The notes below the pieces were generated by a model that was not told where the DNA came from, did not search any database, and was given only the letters and a program-made list of their open reading frames with translations. A program made the position numbers and the translations under genes. DNA of 64,000 bases from Lycocorax pyrrhopterus obiensis (lineage: Eukaryota > Chordata > Aves > Passeriformes > Paradisaeidae): positions 30,975,629-31,039,628 of the forward strand of contig JACSVZ010000006.1 in NCBI GenBank assembly GCA_014706295.1, in the 5' to 3' direction. This document shows positions 23,201-35,000 of the stretch, in pieces. How positions within the stretch are numbered: position 1 is the stretch's first letter; the number at the start of each line of letters is the position of its first letter.

Positions 23201-24151
23201 ACTCTCTTTTGAGCAAACTTCCAAGAAGGAAAGAATTCTAGATTTTGGTCCATGTTCCTAGAAGCGGTTACATAAATTCAATAAATGGGTTGGCTAAAAT
23301 ATAGTGTGGGAGGCTTATACCTTCCCTATTGGATTATGTATTCCTACTCCTCCTCAGACTTTCTTAATGGATGACATTTAAAATTTCTTTTATGCTGTTA
23401 TCATTAAACAGGCAAGTATTATTTTTCCAGCCTAAAGAAGTCTTATTAACCTGAATCTTGGATGGATATTCCGGTCAGTAAGGCCAATGGAGGCATATTT
23501 CTTCACTGCTTCCTGTAAGAGAAGTGATGCATTTTTCTTCTCTGCAAATTCAGCAGTGAAATACTTTTAAATTTAAGGCTCACCTGGATCCTAAAGAAGA
23601 CTTGAAAGAGTAAAATTTCAGCAGACATTACTTTTTTGTCTATGTAATCTGATAGAGGTGGTATTATATACCAAAAATACCTAATATTTTGTAGATTATT
23701 AACTGATGTAGATGGAAACCTCACAGTTTGGGTTTCAAGGGGGAATTAGTTGTAAATTAAAAAAAAAAAATCTGTGCTTATTTGCATGGTCAGAAAGCTG
23801 ATGGTCAACCCATTCCTGCAGACATGTGAATCTAGAGCAACAGCTCTCTGGGGCTTGCCAGGCAAACAAGCATTCTGTTTTAGCAGCATGCTTAGAGTGA
23901 GAAGCCAAGGGAAACAGAGACAAGACATCTGTCTCTTGGTAACTGAGCGAGACAGAATGGAACTCCCTGTTCAACCAGAAAGGTTGTTACAGTTTGTACT
24001 GTACCAGGGTAAATCAACTGCTCCCTAAAAAAACTTTGTGAAACAATAGACTTAAAATTCCCTCTAGCTTTAAACTAACAATGAAACAGGAAATACTTGT
24101 TAAAACCTAAGGCACAACTTTCTTGTATCAAAGTTACCACCCAGTCTTAAA
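20289..24151. other. AT-rich noncoding DNA, no gene seen
   Basis: No gene is supported. A nested inverted repeat lies at 22622-22682: the outer arms are AGTTTCA/TGAAACT and the inner arms GGGATGCCT/AGGCATCCC. Frames at 20531-20839 and 23735-24028 are mutual shadows without domains. Confidence 0.6.
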
Positions 24152-24357
24152 AAGTTATTTAATTTCTCACTTCATAATCTTCATTTATACTTGATGCAAA
24201 ACCAGTTAGTCTCATGGATTGCATTGACTCATAGAAATAAATGTTGTGTCCAGCAAGTTATTTAATTTCTTACTTCATAATCTTCATTTATACTTGATGC
24301 AAAACCAGTTACTCTCATGGATTGCATTGACTCATAGAAATAAATGTTGTGTCCAGC
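24152..24357. repeat. Tandem duplication, two 103-bp units
   Basis: Unit 1 is 24152-24254 and unit 2 is 24255-24357, directly abutting. Both begin AAGTTATTTAATTTCT and end AAATAAATGTTGTGTCCAGC. By eye they differ at only two positions (C/T near the start, G/C near the middle), so they are about 98% identical. Such low divergence implies a recent event, in contrast to the old repeats around it. The unit does not resemble a known transposable element. Copy number may vary between individuals, and an assembly artefact is also possible. Confidence 0.97.
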
Positions 24358-25130
24358 CTGGAAATATTATTGTTTCTGTATGAAGATATCAGCACAAACC
24401 TGTGTGCCTTTCTGGGAAAAATTAAAGATAAAAATTACAGGAATATTTCTGTACAAATAATGGGGTTTTTTTCACACTCATTGTAGTCTTCAGCTCACCA
24501 CTAAAGCATATTTTCTGAAGGGCAACGAGTAACTGAACCTAGTTTATAAGTACAGAAATTCCTACTCTAGAAGAAAACACAAGGCTGAATTAGTGTTCTT
24601 ATTTTACATGTTCGTCTGGCTGATGTTTTCTAGATAATTAAAGAATAATCATATTGTTTCTGAAAATGAACATTAATGATCAACATTTCAACATCAGCAG
24701 AATTTTTTATACATGTTTTTATCCCTACTGTAGTTCCAGATACACAAGCTTATTTGCTACTGGCTTCTATTCTCCCATTTAAAATTTCTCAAAGAAAAAT
24801 ATCGGGCAATTGGCCAACTATAAAATGTACCACAAAGAGTCCATTAACTGTTAAAACTATGAACTCTTTTTCATAAATTAGTAAATGTTTTACAGTTGAG
24901 AATAATTGCACATGGATTTGGTAGGAAAAGAGAAACTACTCTCAACAAATACTTACATGATTAGTTTAAACACACTTGATTAATCTGACAAAGACATCAA
25001 ACTTTTATGGATCTGCAGCCTGTTAAATATCAGAACCTCTTTTCAAGTGTACTTGCTGCATAGCTATGGACACTATTATTATGCTGCTCAAAGTGAGATT
25101 AAACCCAGAAATCAGAACATTTTATAGCAG
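24358..25130. other. AT-rich noncoding DNA, nothing recognised
   Basis: No repeat, RNA gene or coding exon is recognisable. The small plus-strand frame at 24676-24876 has no domain. Confidence 0.6.
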
Positions 25131-25139
25131 ATGAATTAC

Positions 25140-25225
25140 TTCTGTGCATCTCAACCAGGTTTGGCACAATTTTTTTCCTGTACCTCAGTTTTCCCAAGTA
25201 TATAAAAAGACATCTGAGTGAAAAT
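25140..25225 (+). repeat. Possible MIR-like SINE relic
   Basis: TTCCTGTACCTCAGTTTTCC, then CAAGTATATAAAAAGAC, resembles the MIR-family stretch of the form TGTGCCTCAGTTTCCCCATCTGTAAAATGGGAATAA. The preceding TCAACCAGGTTTGGC has no clear counterpart. MIR relics are known across amniotes, but only the central part matches here. Confidence 0.35.
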
Positions 25226-25934
25226 AAGTAAAAGTAAAAAAAAATGGTGCATGGAAATCAAAAGCTTGGGCTCAAATATCTAACTCTTTAATGCAGATGT
25301 CTGCAGCAAACTCATCAATAATGCTGGAAGAAGGTTGACGCAGAAAAAGAAAAGCAAATAAATGAGGGTAAAAGTAAGGTAACCTGTAAACTCATTATTC
25401 TGGGGGAAAAAAAGCACCATCAAAAACAAAACCAAAACGAAAAAAAAGCTAAAGAAGATTAACACAGTGAATCCTATGATGGTAGAAGAGAGAACAGGGT
25501 GGCAGTGTGTTTAATTTCAAGAAAAAATTACATTACAGTTAAATTTTGCTGTCCTATCTTGACACATTTTAACTCTGCAGGAAGTTCAGAATAAAAGTGA
25601 TGGTAAGTGTGAGGGAAAGAGGTGTTGACTAGTAGGGAAAGATTACAAAACTAAACATATGCACCTGTGATAGACAAGGATTAGAGAAGAGAAAGTAAAA
25701 GAACAAATATGACCTGAAAGGTATAAAGAGCAAAAAAGTAAAGTCTTATTTACATTATGACACAATAATATTCAGTGAAATAGAGAGAGATAATGAAATG
25801 TGCCCTGACAGTTAAGAATCCCATTTTCAAAATAATAACTTTTAGATGGGATAAAGCCTCACTCATTTTCAAACTAAAATTATGTTAGTAATTATTACAG
25901 CCCAGAAGTAAAAGCTTGGCTCCCCTAAAATCAC
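25226..25934. other. A-rich noncoding DNA, nothing recognised
   Basis: The segment contains several A-rich purine runs (about 25200-25245 and 25405-25450). No gene or interspersed repeat is visible. Confidence 0.55.
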
Positions 25935-26132
25935 TGGAATAGAGCCCATTGACTTGATGGGTACCATTTACCCAAATTTTTCACTGACAGCAGGGTTTTA
26001 CAGAGGTAGGTCCTACTTTCTGTGCCCAAGATCTGTGCTGCAGATACTAGTAATTGCTGTGTCTGTAAAGATGCTAATAAAATTCTGGGTTTAGTCAAGA
26101 GAAGCCTAATGAAGTCAATGAAAAGATTCTGA
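25935..26132. repeat. Decayed amniote repeat, two recognisable cores
   Basis: GAGCCCATTGACTTGATGGG at about 25942-25961 and TAATGAAGTCAATGAAAAGA at about 26108-26127 are opposite-strand-like copies of a CATTGACTTCAATGG core. That core is found in ancient amniote interspersed repeats. The two may be ends of one inverted-repeat element about 190 bp long, or separate scraps. No family name can be given from the sequence alone. Confidence 0.35.
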
Positions 26133-27810
26133 ATGTGTGTTCATGAAAATTACACTAAGACTTAACTCTTAGTTGCTTGCTCTCTTGTGTCTGCTTCAGA
26201 AAATTCCATAGTGAGGCTAAATGGTGCCTTATAAGTAAGAAAACTATAAAATCCAAAGGTTCCTGGAACAGTAAGTTCACAGTCAACATTTTTATCGGAG
26301 GCATCCACCATATGGATAACAGCATGGGGCTTCCAGGAACAGCTTTGAGCAAGACTCATTATGCTGGGTTAATGCTTGCTTGCTAACAAGTATACACTTC
26401 CCATAGAAGACATTTTCCTGCCCTGGTACATCACAGATTGCTTATACTTGTAATTAGTGGGATACAATGTTCACTACCTGATTATTGTTCTCTTTCATAT
26501 TTACACTTTGATCATATTTCATCCTACCTACTATTGGTAAGGGACATTGTGTCTAGAGAATACTCCTTTCCTCCAGTAGTCTGCTGTTTCATTATTAATA
26601 TCAGTCTAAAGATCTCACTCTGTTTTTATGTGAACAGGGTGGCAGAAAAAATAAACACACAGAACGAGATCAATGTTACTACAAATCACTGTAGGCATCA
26701 TGCAGACTCCAGTGTGAAGAAATCAGAGCAAGATTTCTGTTACGAGGCTACAAGGCCATAAGCTCTGCAATGCCAACCAACATTGTGACTTTGCCATGCT
26801 GCTTCCAAAATACTTTAAATGAACCTAGGATGAGTCTTCACTCACAATATTTAAATAAATATAATCATTTGGAGTAGTATGATTTTGTGAGTAGTACCTG
26901 AGTCGCTCTGCTTTTCAATTAATTTTTAATCAAATTAGTTCAGAGTTATATCCACTATACTGCTGAATACACGTAGAGAATTCTTTGAGTCTTTTTCCAT
27001 TTCAGTAGAAGCCTTGGTTATTTGCTGTCCATCATTCAGTGAATAAAAGGTGGACAAAATAAAACATGAAGTAGTTTGAAGGGGTCTTGCTAATCTCTGC
27101 AACAGATTGAATCTGTGAAGTACTAACAACCCACGAGCTGTGATGTGCCATAGCCTGCAGGAATGGAGAAGGTAGCCTGTGCTGCTCTCATCTGAGGGGC
27201 AGGCAATGCTTAATTCAGTCAATGACCTGATAGTCTTCCTAGAGTCTGTTGGAGAAATTAAAAATGTCTTTGTAAAAAGGGCAAAATTATACTTACAGAA
27301 TATTTTTTTTGTTTTAGTTTTGCAAGATTATTTTTATACCCTGAACTGCAAAATTATATTTACTATTGTATTTGAGGGGACAATAGGAGTGGATTCTCTG
27401 AGAAGCTGCTAGAAGCTTCCCCATGTCTGAAAGAGCCAATGTCAGACAGCTCCAAGACAAATCCACTGTTGGCCAAGGCTGAGCCAAACAGCTATGGTAG
27501 CAATGCCTCTGATAACATATTTAAGAAGAAAAAAAAAAAGTTATTGTGCAGCTATAATTGGGGCCAAAGAGAGGAGTGAGAATATGTGAGTGAAGCAGCT
27601 CTGCAGACACCAAGGTCAGGGCAGAAGGACATAATGATAATAAACAGTAAATTATTTTACATCATGCACAAATCTAGACATTTTTGAGATCTTTTACCTG
27701 TAGGAAAAACAAAAGCAAAAAACCATCTACAATGGCCTTGTATTTTAGAAGTTAGGATGAATTTATCTTTTTTGAGGGCTAGACCAGGAATATAAAAACT
27801 ATGTCCAGTC
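26133..27810. other. AT-rich noncoding DNA, no gene seen
   Basis: No supported gene. Overlapping opposite-strand frames at 26155-26386 and 26935-27412 lack domains and splice context. The region has no recognisable interspersed repeat. Confidence 0.6.
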
Positions 27811-28000
27811 TCTGTCTTTGCTAGACAATTTTTATTTGAACTTGGACAGGTTACTCGATCTTTGTAAACTCTTAACTCCTAATACCTAAAGCAAGAATAA
27901 TAGAGTTCCTTTTCTTGCACCCTTTGACTGCTTTACCTATTTAGACTGCAGTAGTCTGGGGCTGAGGAATGTCACTTGCTTCTTGCAAAGTGCTTCAGTA
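27811..28000 (+). repeat. MIR-family SINE relic, highly diverged
   Basis: In order, the stretch shows TTTGCTAGACAATTTTTATT, GAACTTGGACAGGTTACTCG, a degenerate middle with AAGAATAATAGAG, then TTTACCTATTTAGACTGCAG, TCTGGGGCTGAGGAATGTCA and GCAAAGTGCTTCAGTAATGA. The same order occurs in amniote MIR-type SINEs: a TGACCTTGGGCAAGTTACTTAACC core, an AATAAT stretch, then a TTTAGACTGTAAGCTC/GGGGCAGGGACTGTC tail and a CAAAGCGCCTAGCAC-like end. The collinear match over about 190 bases is better than chance to my eye, although no alignment was computed. The tRNA-derived head is not recognisable. Confidence 0.5.
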
Positions 28001-28444
28001 ATGAAATATTAGTCACTTTTAAACATTTTTAGGTTTTGCTTGCTAGATCTCCAAGTGACACATTGTTATCCTTACCATCCACTGCCACTGCAATATGCAA
28101 AATATTTATTTGCTTTCTGCAAATTAATTCCTACAAACACTGTGTGCCTTTCTGTGGGGCAACTTGGAAACCACCCAGAGCTCCCCTTACAAATGACCTT
28201 TGTTGTCTTCTTGGAGCAATTGCCACAAGGACAACTGGAATTCATGCATGTCCCAAACCTATACCCCAGACAGCTTTTGAAGTGTGCTTAAAACAAAATT
28301 GTGGACATCTGACCTTTTTCCAGTGAGAACTCAGTGTGGAAAAGTACCTGTTTTAGCACTGAAACTGTCATGGAAAGAGTTCCATGCCACAGTGCAAACA
28401 CTGCTGTAGGATCTTGCAGCTAATAAGGTTCTGTTTCATACAGC

Positions 28445-28492
28445 TTTCATACAGCTTTAGGCATGTTTTTTAATGCCTAAAGCTGTATGAAA
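28445..28492. repeat. Perfect 20-bp inverted repeat, 8-base loop
   Basis: The left arm at 28445-28464 (TTTCATACAGCTTTAGGCAT) is the exact reverse complement of the right arm at 28473-28492, with loop GTTTTTTA between. Eleven bases of the left arm (TTTCATACAGC) also occur immediately upstream at 28434-28444, so the left side is locally duplicated. The structure would form a 48-nt hairpin in RNA or a cruciform in DNA. It is shorter than a usual microRNA precursor, and pairing does not continue beyond the arms. Template switching during replication would explain both the inverted and the direct copy. Confidence 0.95.
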
Positions 28493-28494
28493 CT

Positions 28495-31135
28495 GCATTT
28501 TCACTGTTTTGTTCTAAAAATTCTCAAAGAAAACAAATCAAACCAAAACCCCCTTGATATCCTAAAATGTGGTTTTTGTAGCCAAAGATGTGATTCCTCA
28601 AACAACAATAAAATACGTTTCTCTAGCACAGAAACTCTAGGTTCTGAAATAATTAGCAAGCACTTTGAGCAAAATTAGATTGCATCAGATGAATTTCATC
28701 TAGCTTATTTAGATATTCATGATGGCATGAAATACTCAGTTTGTGATTGAAAATGTATTCCTCTCTTCCTGTTAAAGTCCTTGACTGGATAATTGAAGAT
28801 ACAATACCTGTGCTTGGATTCTAAGCAAAGGATTGAGATTACAATCCTATTAAAATGTATGCTGGGAAATGTTCACATGTCCTAGGAAAAGCCCCGGAGA
28901 TTTCAACACTCTTGCTAATAAGAATTTTTTTTTTCTATTTTTGGATGTTTTAATAGCCCCACAGAACCTTTATGCTCTTGGACAGCTGTGTGGGTTTTCA
29001 GAAAACTCCTCAAGGTGAGGCACAAAATGATAATACTGGTGATTCACAGGGGAAAAAGGGTTGATTTAGAAATATAACCCAAGTTTTAACACTAGGATAT
29101 GTCTTATTTACAGATAGGATTTTAGCAAAGATGAAGCATTGTGTGAATTTTTCTTAATTTTAAATGTTTCATGAAAACAAAATGGTAAAGAACATCTATC
29201 ATGCTATTTGGTTTCTTTGTTTATTTAACTGAAAGAAAGCTGAACTCATTTTGTTTACAACCTGCTCATTAATACATACCGGCAAAGAAAGTAATTAAAA
29301 ACTACCAAAAATAGCCTAAGAGTTTTCCTGTAGTATTTTTAATTGCAACTATTGAGTGTTCAGAATCAGACAGAAAAGCAAAAGGTAACTGTTCTTAAAA
29401 TCCATAATTTCAATGGAAATCTGCCAGTGAAAGAGTGTAGCACTCTAACCTTGATGTATTAAAATTGAATATAGTGTGCAAATGTTAATTTTAGACATCT
29501 GGCTCTTAATGTCTAAAAATTCCGGAGGCAATTTGTGTTGTTTTTATTAGCTCTTGGCTTAAGGTCATATATGGCTGCCCAGAATTGTCTCAAGTGAGTG
29601 GCCTGAGATTTGTGGCACCAGCTTTTCCTTCTCTGATATGCTGGACCTTTTAGAGCAGCTTGGAATTTGAGCCAGAAGCAAAACTGTGTCTCCTTACAGA
29701 GAATCAGTAAGTGCTCTACCATGAGTGCAATTCTGAGGAGCAAAATCTCACATCATGTCATGCAATTATGCACAGGTCTGTCAAGACTCTGAAACCACCT
29801 CAGTCGTGTAACTGATGTATTTTAATTTAACCATTTACTTATGGAAAATAACACTAACTAATGTTTCTTGACACCAGCACTTTACTAAATATTGTATAAA
29901 AATTATCTACTAATACTTATAATGCCCCTTTGAAGATAGTTACGTTTGAACAGCAAGCACTGACTCCAATTACCTAAATGTCCTGCTTGATATGGTAAAT
30001 TTTAATCCTTTGATTTGGGTTACCCTGAGCATTAGGGAAATGCATTTCATTAATGCAACTTTTTCAGTCAAAAATTAGGCCATTTGGAATGGAGGTTTCA
30101 TGTAGGCCACTCCTCTCGGCACAAAGTTTGGTCTACATTTTTCCATTTTTAGATTGGATTATGCTGTTTTAGAGACAGTCTTTGCATTCTCAAAGGGTGT
30201 GATGGTCAAACAGTTAAAGGAATTTTATTAATTCTGAAAGGTTGTACAAGTGCACCTCAAAAAGAACATTTCCGTGTAATAAAAAGAAGTATTTGCTTGT
30301 GATTCTGAGTTGGCTTAAAAAGTGAACTCTTCAGGTCAGTCACTATGAAGTTAGCTCATGTTTTACCAGCTTTTCCCTTCCTTTTTCTTTTTTCCTCCCT
30401 TATGCTGACTTAGAGACCTTAATGTCTCTGTGACAAAGGAGTGAAGGATTCCAAGGCAACATTTCCGTAAGTTATCTATGCAAGCAGTTTTGAATTCTCA
30501 AATAATTTATGGTTGTTTGAAAGCAATATGTATTAAAATAAAGGAATATGTGAATATGTGAGAATACTAGGCAACTTCTGAAAAGCCAAACTGAAGATGA
30601 GTTAGAAAAGATAAAATGGAAAGCTGATGAAAACTTTAGTGTAACACTGAAGGGCACCACATATAGATGTTGTGTTAATTGTTTTTAGAGCTGTATTCAT
30701 TTCTGGTTTGCATTTATAATGTCTGTTGAGTGTTGAGCCTCAACCTATATTAGAATTTAAATTATTTTCAATTAACGTATATTTTTAATTACTGATTCAC
30801 ATATTGGGAAAAAATAGAGAAGGCAAACAATTACAAAAAACATTGAAGGAAACACCTAGTAGTGGAGATTTTAATGTCTAGATGTTCAGAGTGTTTTAAC
30901 ATTTTCTCTCTTGCAGTTTACAGTGGCAAGGGGTGAAGTCTGTGAAAGAATAACCTTTGCAGGAGAAGGAATGAAGTATATGGACCATGTGCCCATGGTC
31001 CTACAATGTCAGCCCTGTTGTTCAGATGGAAAGGCAAAGTTTTTAATGTTCACATGTTAGAGCTGTGATGTTCAAAGCAGACTTTGTAATGGATAAACAT
31101 TCATGAAGTGTTTTGCAAGTTGTGAAATTTATCAG
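28495..31135. other. AT-rich noncoding DNA, no gene seen
   Basis: No gene is supported. The stretch 29500-29760 is slightly richer in G/C and holds a 76-codon minus-strand frame without a recognisable domain. No known repeat is visible by eye. Confidence 0.6.
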
Positions 31136-31139
31136 GCAT

Positions 31140-31640
31140 AACTAGCAGGGTCTGGCCAGCAGTGAGCTGCCAGGTGCCCTGTGTGGGAGGAGGCTGTTTC
31201 CTCCTCTGTGCCACAATCAGCCAGCTCTGACATGGATGGAGTGACCCATTGCATATCAAAACAACCACTGGCCAGAGAAGCACATGACACCTCTGCTCAA
31301 ACAATTTTCAGACAGGGCAGTAGACACACATGCGGAGGCACAAAGCACACATGTGGAAGGGGATGTTGTGGGGAAACGGAGACACAATCTTGGGAAAGAA
31401 ATTACATCTTGCTGGGAGGCTGCAGGCCCTGGAGGTCCCATGTCAGAGAGGGGAGCAGTAAGAAGCAAGGATCAATGGGAGAAAATGAGTTAGATACAAG
31501 AAATGGAAGGAAAAATCATTATGTAATAACCCCAAACTCCTACACTGCCCCTCACCTCACCAAGGGAATTGGGAGGGATGAAGAGTAACTTTTGATGAAC
31601 AAATAAAGCTGAGATACGGAAGAGAGGAAAAAATTGTTTC
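31140..31640 (+). mobile_element. Probable diverged avian ERVL-type LTR
   Basis: The block is GC-richer than its surroundings and carries motifs in the order seen in bird ERVL LTRs: CAGCCAGCTCTGACATGGAT, GGCCAGAGAAGCACATGACA, TTGTGGGGAAACGGAGACAC, GGCTGCAGGCCCTGGAGGTC, AATAACCCCAAACTCC, GGAATTGGGAGGGATGAAGA. This is family resemblance from memory; ends and target-site duplications were not found. A 135-codon plus-strand frame (31181-31588) crosses it, but it has no viral domain and is best explained by the GC content of the LTR. AT-rich sequence after 31640 may be its degraded 3' part. Confidence 0.45.
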
Positions 31641-31899
31641 TACAGGCTAGATTATTTGGTTTAACCACATAATTATTGGACATCATATTGAAAATCTCAG
31701 GCCTTGTTGCAATCCAACTCACAGCCCAAAACATTACAGTGGTTTTAATATTCATTTATCACAAAGTCAAAACTTTCTATGTCCACAGGGTTATCATCTC
31801 CTTTGCTGGAGCAGCAGAATCAGGCCATTGCTTATTAAGTTCCCCCACTGACAGATCTCAGAGCCCTCTTACATTGCACAGGGTCCCAAATATCCCCAG

Positions 31900-32090
31900 A
31901 GTAAAGATCTCTTGAGCCGTCAATTATAACCCAGTGTTTCATGTTTCCCAGCAATCCATAGCCACTGCGTGGGAATCTCCTTTGGGCAGTGCCTGTAGGC
32001 AGCCTCCATTTAATTAACGTCACCTGCAGTAAAGGATCACTGCATGATGCTTTGTATGTGAGGTTAAATTTCATAGGTTTCATATCACAC
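31900..32090. promoter_or_regulatory. Enhancer-like segment (unverified)
   Basis: The segment contains TTTAATTAACGTCACCTGCA near 32008-32027, which packs a homeodomain-type TTAATTA, a CGTCA half-site and a CACCTG E-box into 20 bases. Several further TAAT/ATTA cores follow. This composition is common in conserved vertebrate noncoding elements but is not proof. An 82-codon minus-strand frame spans it and has no recognisable domain. Confidence 0.2.
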
Positions 32091-35000
32091 TTTCTCTGAA
32101 AATGCTGGGTGGTAGAATGATTTTAGGTCTAGATATATTTCTGTTTCCCACCACAAACTAGGAAAAGAGGAAAGTGGAGGCATAATATAAAAGACAAAGA
32201 GATTCAAATCCTGAGCTCTATTTAAAAAGAAACGTGTTAATTATGTTTTTAATTGTTTGGGTTGTTTTAATACAGAGCTGATATTAAAGAGAGCTGTCAG
32301 TTTTTGCTTATCAGTGACTTTAACTACAAAGCACAGAGTTGCCTTCATCCATTAAAACCGCTGTTTGAGATGAACATAACTGATGCTCTAATTAAAAAAA
32401 GTAAAAATCTGTAGCGTAGAAAACAAAATGGCTAGTTGATATAGGAAAAAAAAAGAACCCCCAGCTTCACTTGTTCACATGTGGACAATCTACCAACTGC
32501 AAAATGAAAGTCTTGAAAAAATAATATTGTTTTGCAAAGTTGCCTTTGGGCTGTGTATTACAAAGCAGTAACATCTAAGTGGGCTAGGAAGATACTTAGT
32601 TTTATTTACTCTCAGGCTGTACCTCATAGTTTCCTCCAGAGTATGTGGTCTGGTAATAAAAGAGGAAATGGACAATGCCAGAAACTTCTGTTTCAATATT
32701 TAATAGATGCTTTCATGGAAGGTGATTATTGAGGAGGATGCTTGGAGAGTGCTTACAAAAAAAACCCCAACAACAACAACAAAAAAGCACAGCTGGTGCT
32801 TCCTGTGTAAGAAAAAGGTATTTTTGTCACCAAAAAGCCATGTGAAATGTCATTAACTTGCCTGGTGCAGAAATCAGTTTGAAAATTACTTAGCAGTGCT
32901 AAGAAAATAATCTCTGGTGAATGTGGGAAATGAGCCAACCTATGCCCTTACTTCAGCTGTGCAGCTGAACTGTGCTGCAAATATTGGATCGTATAAGATC
33001 TCACGGAAAATGAAACTGCTGGCAGTTCTTGCTTCGCCAATGTCACATGCTATGGCATTTCCTTTAACATGAGCTCCAGAGCTATACCTCATTCTGACAG
33101 GATTTTGTTCTGTAAACAGTTCAGAAATATATTTAGCTCCCTTTGCACTTTGAAATCATATTCAGGAATTTCCTCCTGACAAGATAGGTATGTTGGTATG
33201 CGGGGATAAGAGAGAGTGTTCACATATCAAGAACAATTTTCATCCACCTAATATATTAAGAAAGAATTTTAAAATCATCTTTATTTTTCCCTTCTGATTT
33301 ATGCAAGCAAGTCATGTTATTTACCTCAGCCGCTTCAGTGTACTAATTTTTTATGTCACTTCCAGTCAATGGACAATATTGTAAAGATATGATAAATTTT
33401 AATAAATGAAATTATACTAATAATGACATAAGATTGGGAATTGCTAAAATGGAGCAGTCATACAAAAAGATACTGGTAGGTCAGAAAGAAAGGGAATGTT
33501 CTAGGAATATTCTACTCTACCAATTAAAAGAAGGTCAAGGATACAGAAATTAATCTAACAAGATCATTTTTTCAGTGACAGGAATAGGAAACAAGGAAGA
33601 AACAAGCATTTTGCAGTGTCTGAATCTAAAAATGGGACAGTATGGCTTTATTAAATTTCAGGAGAATTTTTTCTTGAAAAAACCTGCCTTATAGATTAAC
33701 CACTTAGAAACCACTATGGACAGCTGACCTGATTTAGAGAAATAATCACTTCTGAATGAAAACTGAAATTTGGAAAAGATTTGTCAAGCTACCTCTTTCC
33801 TCACTGACCTCCAAATAACATTTCTGCTCTCTCTGTTGGAGTGCTAAGCCCATATGACAGATTTGAAAGACTTGTGAAGGTAGCTAGTCTTGAAAATTTA
33901 CATGCTCAGCCCCTTGCACTATATCATAGGTTTTGAATGTGGTCAGTGGACGGCCTTTCTGATATGAAATGCAATGTAAAGGAAGTAAATTTAATGGTTT
34001 TCATCATGCTAATAAAAGCAATATACACTGACTATCTTGCTAAGAAAAGGAAAATTTCAGCTTTTTAAAAATTTTGACAATAACCTATTGATTTTTTTTC
34101 TTGAAAATAGGCAGAACAAAATCAATGATTTAAAATGGAATAAAACTTGATTACACTATACAATGACAGCACATTATTATTGATAAAGATATATTCTCTA
34201 GATAGTTTTTGTATATTGCACATTTTATTACCAAAGAACTTCAGTGATATTAAGAAATATATTATTACATTCTTCTGCCATACATATATTTTACTAACAT
34301 GTTATTGATGCAGAAAGAGAGAGAAGGAAGTCAGCATTGTCAGCTGCAACATCTTATCCAGTATAACTCAATGAGGATAATTGAACTTATACCACAAAGT
34401 TACTGAATATCTGAACATCCACAACTTAATCTTAGCTTAATCTTAGGCTCCAGATGTTTAGCATGGCAGGAATCTAAAAGCGTCCCAGGTTCACGCTCTA
34501 GTTCAGAGGCTTCCTATAAGTACTTTTTTTTTCTGAGTGATCTAACATTAGTGAAAAATATTATCCAAGACAGGGTAGTTTGATTTCATGTGTGTTACAT
34601 TCTATGTAGAAACCACTATTAGGTAAAAAACCCCCTACATCATCATTATGTGTTCATGATAAAAAAATCTGAATTACTGCGAAGTAACACACAAGTTTCT
34701 TGAAGAGTTTCCTAAAAAACCCCCTAACCATATCCTTTGTAACTGGCTAGACTTTTCTCTGATCCAGAATCTATGAGCTGGCAAGATGAAAATATGTCTG
34801 CAAATAAAAATGAGTAGCAAGTAGCATGTAAGTAAAAGTGCAAAGAAAGGAGATAAATTACTTCATCAACCTGATAGAGCTAATTCACAAGGTATAAACA
34901 CATCTAACACTCAGGCACAGGGAGATCTTTACCTTAGGGGGCTAAATGACCTTACAATATCATGACTGTGAAAAACCTCTCAGATATGCTGAACAAACTT

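Noticed and set aside
28445..28492. Hairpin considered as a microRNA gene
   Set aside because: The total length is 48 bases and pairing stops at the arms, too short for a usual precursor; reported as an inverted repeat only.
31181..31588. 135-codon plus-strand frame
   Set aside because: It lies inside a probable decayed LTR; LTRs are noncoding and the translation shows no viral or cellular domain.
32210..32222. tRNA B-box-like GATTCAAATCC
   Set aside because: No A box at the right distance upstream, no cloverleaf pairing and no T-run terminator in place; not a tRNA or tRNA-derived SINE head.
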